Assembly (NCBI GenBank): GCA_003024985.2
Contig: PXIH01S0016736.1
Length of the DNA: 11,967 nt
Strand: one strand, 5' to 3'
Source of the DNA: Euperipatoides rowelli
Lineage: Eukaryota > Onychophora > Udeonychophora > Euonychophora > Peripatopsidae
The translations under genes were made by a program, and so were the position numbers. The notes under the pieces are model-generated. The model did no database searches. It had not been told where the DNA came from and was given only the letters and a program-made list of their open reading frames with translations. Positions 1 through 8,747 of the stretch are shown piece by piece; the first letter of the stretch is position 1; each line of letters begins with the position of its first letter.

Positions 1-1192
1 TGAATAAAATATATTTATAGTTAATGAATTAATTATTTATAATCTATTATGGATTTCTTTTGTCAAAGTAAATCAGTTAAGTTTTTCTTTTTTTAAATGA
101 ACATTTTTGTTTGTTTAAAGAAATATTTGATTACCATTAAATATTTATTGGGTTTTCCTTTACAACTAACTAGCTTATGGTATTGGATGTTACAGAGGAG
201 CACGGCAATACAGTCATCAAATTGATCATTTGAACTTGTGGTTTGTTTTTAAACTGGCTTAGAAACCACCCACCCCAGAGAATTTTGTGTGAAAACTTTT
301 GGAATTATACAAAGTCAACACATATAAGGCGTGCTCTACAATAGCTAACTTTTTGAATTATTTAATCTATTTGATACTTTTTTGTTCGTCATTAAATGCA
401 CAACATAAACTAGACCTTCGTCGTTAAAAAATCTAGTTCATTTCGTTAGTTTCATTTCAAACTTTCTAACCCTGCTCGAAAAGTGGGTTACTTCGTGATA
501 TTTGTTTTTCATAATGGCGAACAAAAAACGTTATTGCTTCAACTTGGATTTATTAAAGGGATTGAAATTGTTATGTAGAAAATGAGTGATTACAATATCT
601 TAGATGATGGGGTAGCGATTTTTTTTGGTTTTACTAGTCTGTAATCCTAATCATGAATGTTACATTCATTTTTTTTTTTGGGGTGTGGGGGGAAACATTG
701 ATTTTAAATATCCTCGTAAGTATGGCTGCACAAGTCTTTACCGGAAAGGATTAATGCAGTAATTTGAAAATGCTAGTCTTTGTAAAATAGTCTTCGAAAC
801 GAACATTTTTTTTTTGCTCATTTTAATAATAAGTTAAAATTTCATCTTCAATTGCATCAGAATTATTGTTGCATAAAAGCATACTAAACTATTTTATTAT
901 GATCGAACACTTTGCTACTCAGAAAGGACTAACTTTGATCGTTCGTTCTATAAAATTAAATGTTCACGTGACCAGGTATAAACCAAATAAATGAATTGCA
1001 TTGAAAAAATTTAATGATGAACATGCCTTTAGTTAACACTTTTATGAACTTTGTTGCATCTATCTAGGTTAAGCATTTTGTGATTTTTGGTCCAAAGAGA
1101 AAATTATGAAATAACTCTTGTGCTGCAGCCTGTAAGCTAAGAATGTTTATAATATACATACCATGGTTCATAAGACTGGGTATCAAACTTAC
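1..1192. other. AT-rich intron-like sequence with no recognised gene
   Basis: No extended open frame, zinc-finger codons or RNA gene seen on either strand. There are T and A homopolymer runs and a short G-rich patch after a T run near 669-693. By position it lies downstream of the giant exon. If the gene splices onward, as other Schnurri proteins suggest, this is intron and the remaining exons lie beyond the left edge. Confidence 0.5.
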
Positions 1193-1457
1193 CATTGACA
1201 ATTCCTCACAAAACTTAGTTGACGGTCGTTGATGGGTTAACAGCTGGGCGACGGACATTGTGTCCTAACATCAAAATTGATTAAAAAAAGGTATATTGCA
1301 TCTCTTGATAATTATAAGGTTTGGGCATAGTGAATTTCACATGTAGTTGGAGTTAGGGTTCATGGTAAGGGTAAGCTTAAGACTCTAAATAATAATAAAA
1401 AGGCATCTGTTCCATATGCCATTTTGGAGGAAAGGGTAAAAAAAGTTTGATACCCAG
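1176..1457. repeat. Inverted pair of the short motif TTTGATACCCAG around the candidate small exon
   Basis: CTGGGTATCAAAC at 1176-1188 and GTTTGATACCCAG at 1445-1457 are exact reverse complements, 13 bases each. A related stretch, GGGTATCAAATTTGTCATT then GACATTCC, occurs at about 9205-9235. It resembles 1178-1205 (GGGTATCAAACTTACCATT then GACAATTCC) over about 30 bases. This looks like ends or fragments of a dispersed element. Part of one copy forms the donor of the candidate exon at 1193. Confidence 0.45.
1193..1264 (-). CDS. Candidate small downstream exon (phase conflict)
   Basis: 72 bases lie between a reasonable acceptor (T-rich tract then GATGTTAG, AG at 1266-1265) and a perfect donor (ATG|GTAAGT, GT at 1192-1191). 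One frame is open throughout, 24 codons (DTMSVAQLLTHQRPSTKFCEELSM), entering and leaving in phase 0. The giant exon's donor carries two bases, however. Joined directly, the frame would read R-TQCPSPSC and stop. So this is a terminal exon in the other frame, an alternative exon, a spurious pair of splice sites, or a real phase-0 exon hidden by a one-base assembly error at the donor. The donor side also overlaps a short dispersed repeat. No homology recognised. Confidence 0.3.
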
Positions 1458-1483
1458 ACATTAGTGTTCAGAAGGTTTGTGCT

Positions 1484-1489
1484 TTTATT
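1484..1489 (-). terminator. Possible intronic polyadenylation signal (AATAAA)
   Basis: On the minus strand an AATAAA hexamer lies a little over 50 bases after the TAA at 1540-1542. A modest GT-containing stretch (TGTCTGGGT) lies about 30 bases further on. With the in-frame stop this would make a complete short 3' end if the donor is not used. AATAAA is common by chance in DNA this AT-rich, so the call is tentative. Confidence 0.35.
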
Positions 1490-1539
1490 AAAAATAGTTG
1501 TAAAAATTGAATTAAAGTAATTGTATTAAAAAATAATTC

Positions 1540-1545
1540 TTACCT
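1540..1545 (-). other. 5' splice donor overlapping an in-frame TAA stop
   Basis: The giant exon ends TTGAG|GTAAGA. Read without splicing, the same bases give AGG TAA, stopping after ...NQRLR (residue 1326). Read as a donor, the exon ends at 1544 with two bases (AG) carried to the next exon. The match to the metazoan donor consensus is excellent. Drosophila Schnurri and vertebrate HIVEP proteins continue well past the C-terminal ZAS pair, which favours splicing as the main outcome. The unspliced form would end just after the acidic tail. Confidence 0.75.
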
Positions 1546-4500
1546 CAATCTCTGATTCTTTTCTGATGGTGTTTGACTTTCAGAATCACCTTCATCGTCT
1601 TCCTCACCATCCTCTTCTGAATTCTGTGATTCATCTAAATCATCATTACTATCATCATCATTATCACTTATTGTTTCACTTTCATCTTGAGCTGTTGTTG
1701 CTGCATGACCTTGTTCTGCAAATTCTTCTTCAATATGAAAATCTGTGATGGTGATCGGAATCGGTACCACTCCAAGTTCCAAACATTTCTTATGATGGGC
1801 TTTGGATTTCATATGCTTTGTCAGGTTGCCCTTTGTTTTAAACGAAAAGCTACAATGTTTACAGTGATAGGGACGAACATTGGTATGAGTCCTAATATGT
1901 TTTTTAAGCATGCTTGGTTTTTTACATCGAATACCACACTCTTCACAAACATATTTACCCCTTCCCCGCCCTCGTACATAAGTATATTCTTCATTGGATT
2001 TGAAACCCCCGTCAAATATCCTCACACGTTTTGGTTCTTTTGAAGACGTGGAAGATAGCTGTTTAATTTTAACGGGAACTTCCACTTCCTGTGCAATGGA
2101 AACCTTTACTATGTTTTCATCAACTTCTAATTTTATATCTATTGATCGTGATGCTGCTTCTTGTTTTACTTCATGGAGATTATACTTGGCTTTTTCTTTT
2201 AATTGATTATCTACTTTTGTATTCCAGTAAATTGAATTTGTAACCATAGAAACTTTTGAACTTTCTGTGGCAGCTAAAGTAAAGGTAGATATTGAGCTAG
2301 TTTGTTTTGAGTTGTATAAGGACATCATTGATATAGTACTTAATCCAGAAGGGTGGGGTTCAAAAGGTGGCACTCGCCAATTTGAATACATGGACAATTT
2401 TCTATTATTTCCTTGTGGTATATACATAGGTTGTGGCTTTTGTAGACAACAAGATGTTACAAGTGTACCCAACTTTAATGAGGGAAAGGCGTGACCATAC
2501 AATAGCAAATACAACATAACTTTGCCTGGTGTCATTACAAGACTGAATGTTGGTGATGGAATGTTAGTACTATCTGTTTTGGAATGAAGTGGTGATTCTA
2601 TATCCGTATTAGATGGAGATGGAAGTAGAGTAAAAATAAGCCCAGAGTTCATGATCATTGGTGCTTGTATTAAAAGATTTTCTGGATTTTTTTCCTGAAT
2701 GGCCAGAGGGGATTGTATCTGAATCAATTCTCGAGTTTCTAACTGGAGGTTAGCAGATAATGGAAAACACATTGACGATGGAGACAAAGGAACAACTACA
2801 TTGCCAGAACTGATAGTAGATTTTGACAATGCCATCATAACATTTGCTGTAACTGGCACAGACAATGGTTGCAAAGTTTCATCAACAGGAATAACTATTT
2901 CTGAGTTTTTTAACAGGTCCTGAATTGAAGATTGTTCCAGATTGCTGTTGGTTGTTTTAGTAACTAACAATTCTTTTTGCTGAACTGAAGTATCTTGAGG
3001 ATATCCTTTCATAGGTGACAATGATAACTTTTCTAAAGACTGTAAACTGGATAATCCATCATTACATGGTGTGATAACAGCCACTACTGACTCTGAAGTA
3101 ACACATGAGTCCATAATTAGTTGCACCTGAGCATTATCTACATTATCCAAAACCTCTTGAGGAACTTTCCGTTTCTTTAAAGGAGGTGGACGATCATCTT
3201 TTTTTGTAGGAGAAAATTGTCCTGAAGAAATAATCATGTTTACAGATGGAGAAGTTGATGAGGTGTTGACAGTTAATGGAGAAGGTATCCTAATAGGTTG
3301 ATTGGAGACAGAAGAGACTAATGTATAGTTAGTATCTTCTATAAGAGCAGCCTGCATTCTTTTATCATCTTCATCATCAGATTTTTCAATACTATGTAAG
3401 CGTTTCATTAATAGTTTATCTTTCAGAGCATCCAGAGTTTTTTCTTGAACCTTCCAGGAAGTTACTGAACTTGAATCACTTACAGCTAAATGATTGAAAA
3501 AAGACAATGGTACAGTACTGCATTCAATTCCCAAACTGCTTTCAGATACTCCTTTTGTATGCTGAATCACTGAAATATGGTTTGTACTGACGTCTACAAG
3601 CTCTGGAATATCACAAGTTTTTGGTTTATTTTTTGATCCTTTTGGACGTCCTCGTTTAACAGGAGCACTACCTGAATCTTCATGATCAGTATTAAATCCT
3701 TGATTTCCATCAAGAGGTGAATCACATGATGTTTCAGAGTCTTTTCTCACATGTAAAGTCACAACTGAAAGGTTTGACAAATTCTGATTATCACTTCTAA
3801 AGGACTTGGTATTTCGACAATAATATTGTTTGTGAGCAGATAAGGTGACAGCATTACGGAATAGAATATGACAACGATCACATGGATATCTTGATCCTTC
3901 CTCCATATCTGACAGCCTTGTTAGACCATCATCTAGATGTCTATCATCCTTTCCAGACAACTGTGATGTTGCACTTTCACTAATGGAACGATTTCGGCCT
4001 TTCATTAAAAGATCTTTAATAATGCTATTTTCATGATTCTTTAAATGCCCTATTTTTACACCAGTTTCTGTATTTAATCTTAAACAGCTCAAAGATGCCC
4101 TCCGACTACAAAGTTTTACAAAATTATCATTAACCAATTCTTTGTTTGTTTGTTGAAACAGTTGTTCTGATATAAAAATATCTTTTTGTGATTCACTCAA
4201 AGAACGTGCATGGCAAACATCAGTTTTTATATGTTCTCCTTTGTGAGGTTTTAAATCACTAAAACTTCTATTATTATTAATTGGTTGCTTTGAATACCGT
4301 TTTGACCAAAAAGGATCTGAGGTTTCGACAATGGCAGCATTTTTGGAAATTAATTTGGCAATATGTTCTTGCAACCTTTTAGGATTTAATACACGACTAG
4401 TATGAACTGAAGAATTACCATCAATGGTATTTTGTGTTTCAAGCGATTGAGCTAAAAGGTACATTGGTGTCTGAGGGTGTGCCAATTGATTTTCAAATCG

Positions 4501-5553
4501 AGCGTTCATATTTTGTAAATGCAATAAAGATTCATTACTCCCATTTGTTCCTATTGTGATATATGTTACTTCCGATGAAGTATTAATATTGTCCCTAGAC
4601 AAGGCACTATCTGATTGAGTCTGACTGGAAAACAAATCTCGTATGACAATATTATTTACAAATTTATTCGATGATTTTGAAAAGTTGTTTTGACTGGAAG
4701 TAATTTTGGCACTTTGGGCATCTTTTAAGTTAACATTTCCCTGACTAATCATAGGCTTTGATCTATGTACATTACTAGGAAAATAGTTGCTAGATACGTT
4801 GTCTGCAGTGCCGACATTGGAAGCTATTGAGGACACAGGTGGCAGTGATTTGTCAACAATAAAATTACTTGATGTGGAAGTTGAGAGATCCATAGACATT
4901 TTTCGAGAACTTTTCGAAGAATCTTTCTTGGATCCCTCATTTTCCTGTGAAGTTTCACTTTCACTTGTGTCGCATCCATCACTTTCAATGTCTTCAGCAA
5001 TGGAAGATTGAGGCCTGGAAATTTTTATGTTATGTGAACGTGATTTACAATGTTTGTATAAATTACTTTTAGTTTTAAAAGAAAAACCACAGGGTATGCA
5101 AGGATAAGGACGTTCTCCTGTATGTGCTCTAATATGTTTTTGAAGGACACTAGGTTTTGCACAACCCCTTCCACAGTAAGGGCAAATATGTCGACCAGGT
5201 TTACTCGGAGGTTTGTTGCGTTTTCCAGTTGTATCTTTAGTTTGTAGCGCATCAGGTAATAACTGATAAGAGGAAACAGATGGTTCTCTCACAACTAATA
5301 TCCTTTCAGGGATATCCGCAGACTGATATTGTGCTTCCATGTTTTGAAATTTGTTCGATTCTGGCTCTGAAATTTCCACTTGACACAAGTGCATGATGGG
5401 TAAGGATAGCGAGGTAGCTTTAGATGGATCGCTAGTTGGAACAGTAGTACTATTAATATCTGATGATCGAGTCACTGTTAATGGCTCAGAATACTCAGTG
5501 AGGCAATTGGATGTTTTCATCTGAGATATTTTCTCTAATTCACTGTCCGTTAC
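1544..5553 (-). CDS. shn: Giant coding exon of a Schnurri/HIVEP-family zinc-finger transcription factor
   Basis: One uninterrupted frame of about 1,337 codons. Numbering from the Met at 5520: ZAS-N pair, C113-C116-H129-H133 and C141-C144-H157-H163 (second finger H-x5-H, typical of the family); a serine-rich region with RS[FLI]S[DE]-type sites at R418, R439 and R511 and RRASLS at 473; a lone CCHC finger C547-C550-H563-C568; an AT-hook around KRGRPKGSK (622-630); an SV40-like NLS PPLKKRKV (779-786); ZAS-C pair, C1192-C1195-H1208-H1212 and C1220-C1223-H1236-H1242, preceded by RGRGRG; then an acidic tail (about 1270-1318). The exon starts after a pyrimidine-rich acceptor ending TTTAG at 5554, and its first 11 codons (VTDSELEKISQ) precede the Met. 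The upstream exon joins in phase 0. Known for the family: ZAS fingers bind kappaB-like GGGACTTTCC DNA, and Drosophila Schnurri works with Mad/Medea in Dpp/BMP repression. The function here is inferred from the fingers. Family identity is very firm; the C-terminal end is not. Confidence 0.95.
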
Positions 5554-5661
5554 CTAAAGAAAAAAGAGAGAGAAGAAAATGAATGAATTAGTTAATAATG
5601 GACCATATTATTTTAAATATAAAATTTTATAATTTTCAAAAATAAAATCAGAAATTTTTTA

Positions 5662-6176
5662 TCTTATACATAAATTGAATGTTTGTCTGTCTGTCTGTTC
5701 GCTATACAACACACAGTTTTAGAAATAGAAACTGGAAATTTTGCACAAATGTCTCCTTCAACTCTGGCCCGGTTATAGGCTATTTATACTTGAGCTGGTC
5801 ATTTAGAGAAAGGACAAAAGCCCTTTAAAGTATTCAACCAATCAGAGTGCAGCAAAGTTATTATTAAACTAGCAGAATTTATTATCAATAATTTTATTGT
5901 CTGGCAGTTTTGGCGGCAAAAAAGGTTCTAAATGAGAATAATGGTAAGCAGATTATTTTGTGTGTGTATGCTAGACAAATTAACTGTATTAGCATATAAA
6001 AGTGTAAACTAAGAGGAGAGGGAGATGGAAAATTCTTAGGATTAGGGAAAGGGGGAAGGAAAGGGGAGAGGGGGAACATGGGGAAGGGGGAATAGGGGAA
6101 ACAGGGGGAGGAGAAATGGGGGACCAGGGGGAGGGGAGAACAGGGTGGGCCTGGGCAACGCCGGTAAATCAGCTAG
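5662..6176 (+). mobile_element. Non-autonomous Helitron, about 515 bp, near complete
   Basis: It begins with TC right after a host A (A|TCTTATACATAAATTG), followed by a TCTG/TGTC run (TGTCTGTCTGTCTGTT) typical of many invertebrate Helitron 5' ends. It ends CTAG followed by host T (CAGCTAG|T). Eight bases before the CTAG is a short hairpin: CTGG (6151-6154), loop GCAACG, CCGG (6161-6164), with one T-G wobble. The GGCAACGCCGG...CAGCTAG ending is a style I recall from arthropod and mollusc Helitrons. Insertion between A and T without target duplication fits the family. No Rep/helicase coding is present, so it would depend on an autonomous relative. It sits in antisense orientation, about 107 bp before the giant exon's acceptor. 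Confidence 0.8.
6010..6150 (+). repeat. G-rich purine tract inside the Helitron
   Basis: About 140 bases almost free of pyrimidines on the plus strand, with more than ten runs of three to five G separated by short A/G spacers. The gene is transcribed from the other direction, so the G-runs lie on the template strand and the pre-mRNA would be C-rich. Intramolecular G-quadruplex formation is plausible on the pattern; no test is possible here. The tract lies between the Helitron's 5' part and its terminal hairpin. Confidence 0.8.
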
Positions 6177-6296
6177 TTTATGATAAATCTCATAATTTTA
6201 TGAAAATAAGATATAATAGTCAAATATTTTGTTAAACATTACTATTTTTTTAGATTACAAAAAAAAAAAAAAAAGGTTTCAAATTTTGTTTTGGAT

Positions 6297-6590
6297 CCGA
6301 GATTATTTTGATGATGAAATAGTCCATATAGAATAGCTACAGTATGAAATATAAAGTCAGCAACGCTATGAAACTAGAGTTGTGTTGCACATCCCATTAA
6401 AAACAATACGTTTTTAAAAAAACTTGCATTGGGGCCAATGCAAACCACCGCTACAAGTTTTAAAACATGTTCAATATTTTTCCAACACAGATCTCCGCAG
6501 TTTGATATTTTTCCAGGTGGCGCAACCTATTTAAAGCTAAGTGTTTTAAAAAGTACTAGCATCACCGCAAAATCCTGTGTGGCGCTGGCT
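6297..6590 (+). repeat. Dispersed repeat, copy 1 (inverted partner at 11050-11335)
   Basis: An 18-base block here (ACAAGTTTTAAAACATGT, 6453-6470) is the exact reverse complement of 11184-11201. Similarity extends gapped on both sides, including AAAATATCAA, TTTAAAACAC..AGCTTT and GCGTTGC blocks in the same order. The two copies are well diverged. No coding potential or clear terminal inverted repeats are seen, and I do not recognise the family; a SINE, MITE or Helitron fragment are all possible. Boundaries are approximate. Confidence 0.7.
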
Positions 6591-7090
6591 TTTAGATAGT
6601 TAACAAAGATGTTTGTAGTTAAGAATGTAGAATAGAAATGCACATTTTTGTAGAACAGCTAGCTCCTTTGTTTGTCAAAATGAAGCTGTAGCAATCTACC
6701 AAATAACTGTAGGCCTACATAAAGGTTTGTTTATAACTACCAATACTACAGTAAAAGAAAGGAAAAAAAACAAATTAAATCTAGAATGTTAAAATAGATT
6801 GCAGCAATAATAAAAGCTACCTTGTAACTGATTGATTTAAGCTTGATATCTGAAACAATTGTAGAATTGTTTTTGACAATTTTTTTGCTGTGGATAATCA
6901 TATATTACGTTCTTATCGATCAATTATTTTGAAAGAAATAGAAATTAGCCAAAAGGCAACAGAAAGCCTGTGTTCAATACTTTATCAATAGTTTGTCGTA
7001 CATCAAAGTGAGCGAGCGGATAGAGAATGGTGGATTATAAATTGAATTTGACTATGACGCCTTTGACAGAGCACCTCCTATCCTGTACCT

Positions 7091-7114
7091 AAATAAATTA
7101 AAGATAATTTATTT
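7091..7114. repeat. Perfect 10-bp hairpin in long repeat unit A
   Basis: AAATAAATTA (7091-7100), loop AAGA, TAATTTATTT (7105-7114). It lies just after the CCTGTACCT block of unit A, at the position where unit C has its own, different hairpin. Confidence 0.75.
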
Positions 7115-7380
7115 GTTTATATTACTGATTGGGTGAATGACTTTAGTGACACCATTAATTTAAAGTATAAAGAATAAAAATTTCTCATCAGCACAACTCT
7201 GGGTGTGGCCAAAATGTTTTAAAAATGTTACTATAAATATAAATGAAAGGAGGAGAGAACCATACATTATGAATTGAATGATTGACATCACTGAAATGTC
7301 ACCTCATATTTTATACCTTTACAAGTTTAAAAGCCCTTCAAAAATGACGGACATTAATTGTTCCTTCCTATCTTGCTATA

Positions 7381-7991
7381 CTTAAAAGCCCGTCAAAATT
7401 GACAGATACAGCGACATCTATGGACATAAAATATAGCAAAAACACCTTTGGGCATCATTGGCTCGTCGAAGATGTCCGAGCAGCGTGACAGACATCATGA
7501 CCAAAGTGACCAAACTGGTCTTTTATTACAATTACTAGTTTAAAAGCTAGTCAAAAATGACAGATACAGCGACATCTATGGACAGAAAATAGAGCGAAAG
7601 CATCTTCGGCTCACCAAAGATGGCCAAGCAGCGTGGCAGACATCATGACCAAAGTGACCAAACTTGCCTTTTATTATAATTACTAGTTTAAAAGCACATC
7701 AAAAATGACGGATACAGCGACATCTATGGACAGAAAATAGAGCAAAAACATGTTTGGGTGTCATCGGCTCGCCGAAGATGGCCGAGCAGCATGACAGACA
7801 TCATGACCAAAGTGACCAAACTTGCCTTTTATTATAGTTACTAGTTTAAAAGCGTATCAAAAATGACGGATACAGTAAGATTTATGGACAGAAAATAGAG
7901 CTAAAAAAACTTTGGGCATCATCGTCTCATCAAAGATGGCTGAGTAGCGTGACGGACATCATGACCAAACTTGCTCTTTATTAGAATTAGA
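7381..7991. repeat. Tandem array of four 148-158 bp monomers
   Basis: Units start at 7381, 7539, 7687 and 7845, each opening with TTAAAAGC...TCAAAAATGAC (close variants). Lengths are 158, 148, 158 and about 147 bp. Shared blocks include GATACAGCGACATCTATGGA and CATCATGACCAAAGTGACC. Unit 2 lacks about 10 bases after AAAGCATC. Unit 4 lacks 11 bases (one of the paired GACCAAA motifs). A truncated or diverged start of a further unit lies at about 7323-7351. Neighbouring units are very similar, much more so than the surrounding 230 bp units, so the array is younger. It has no open frame along its length and looks like a short satellite. Confidence 0.9.
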
Positions 7992-8228
7992 TTAAATAAA
8001 TAGAATTTTCTGTATTATGGAATGTGTGGTCAAATTTATTGATGGTACTATTTCAAAATAAATTTCTCCTAAACACAGATCAAGCAATTACGTTAAGGGT
8101 GTGTCTGAACTTTTTAATAATTTTACTGGCCATTTAAGTATGCTTCAGAAGGAAACAATCATGGATTACAAATTAAATGATGTCTTTGATGTCACCAACA
8201 TGGCACTCCATATCCTGTAGCTTTATAA

Positions 8229-8256
8229 AATATAGAGAATTCATTTTCTCTATATT
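8229..8256. repeat. Perfect 11-bp hairpin in long repeat unit C
   Basis: AATATAGAGAA (8229-8239), loop TTCATT, TTCTCTATATT (8246-8256). It follows the CCTGTAGCT block of unit C. The stem sequence differs from that of unit A, but the place in the repeat is the same. Confidence 0.8.
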
Positions 8257-8340
8257 GTGGGTTGGGCTTTCGACTTTCATAATGTGGTTATTTCAAAGTA
8301 CAGATAAAGAAAGAAAATTCCTTCTTATCACATAGTGGCA

Positions 8341-8747
8341 ACTGGCTTACAAGATACAACATTATGCTCAATATATATATTAAATTACCCATTACAATAT
8401 CAATGTAATTAATTATCGTACTTTTGAAAAAATATGAATTGCCACCTAGTGCTGTTATCTTTGTAAAAGAGTTAAATGAATATTAGTTTACGACATTCAG
8501 AATAATAAAAATTTAATTAGAATAACACACCATTAAACCAATTATAATATAAAATCTAAATTTTGTATTTTCTAATTAACAAAATGTGGCGTGTTTATTA
8601 TTTTAAGCTAACCTTTTCAATATTTGGCCTGAGTATCTTGTACATAAGTTACAATTTTTGTATCTGGTGCAACTTAATTTATCGTACAAAAATAATATAG
8701 TTTTAGCTTAATAATTATGGACAGTAACTTCTTACAAGTTATCTTAC
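8341..8747. other. AT-rich intron end next to the upstream exon
   Basis: Low-complexity AT sequence with a short TA run near 8371. An imperfect inverted pair, CATAGTGGCAA (about 8331) and TTGCCACCTAGTG (about 8442), could be the ends of a roughly 125 bp MITE remnant, but the match is poor and no target duplication is clear. Nothing else recognised. Confidence 0.4.

Larger units (their letters stand above)
7030..8340. repeat. Long-period tandem repeat, three diverged units of about 230-235 bp
   Basis: Unit A (about 7030-7265), unit B (about 7266-8160, interrupted) and unit C (about 8161-8340, partial) start with related sequence: GGATTATAAATTGAAT, CATTATGAATTGAATG and GGATTACAAATTAAATG. All continue into an ATCCTGTA/TTTTATA block. 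A and B later share AATTTCTC followed by GGGTGTG. B and C share ATTTTCT.TAT and a TATTTCAAA block. The order of matching blocks is the same in each. After removing the insert at about 7325-7990, unit B is about 229 bp long, close to unit A at about 235 bp. Divergence is heavy, so the alignment was made by eye. Confidence 0.6.
5554..8747 (-). other. 3.2 kb intron of the Schnurri-like gene
   Basis: It runs from the donor after 8748 (GTAAGA) to the acceptor before 5553, whose long pyrimidine tract (TTCTTCTCTCTCTTTTTTC then TTTAG) is one of the best in the window. Both flanking exons are in phase 0. The intron holds a Helitron, one copy of a dispersed inverted-pair repeat and a nested tandem repeat. 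The remaining sequence (about 6600-7025 and 8340-8747) is AT-rich, and I see no exon or RNA gene in it. Confidence 0.8.

Noticed and set aside
1566-2494. Plus-strand open frames of 60-118 codons opposite the giant exon
   Set aside because: They are antisense shadows of a strongly conserved zinc-finger coding region; their peptides are His/Phe-rich complements of the acidic tail and ZAS-C codons, with no domain of their own.
5894-6079. Minus-strand 61-codon frame with many Pro, Phe and Ser
   Set aside because: It is the complement of the Helitron's G-rich tract, open only because of composition.
6261-6274. Poly-A run as the tail of a retrotransposed copy
   Set aside because: No upstream retrogene or SINE body with target duplication is evident; A-runs are common throughout the window.
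7381-7991. CRISPR-like array
   Set aside because: The repeats are contiguous 148-158 bp monomers without spacers, in a eukaryotic intron.
8331-8455. A roughly 125 bp MITE bounded by AGTGGCAA and TTGCCACCTAGTG
   Set aside because: The inverted match is short and imperfect and target duplication is not convincing, so it is not called as an element.
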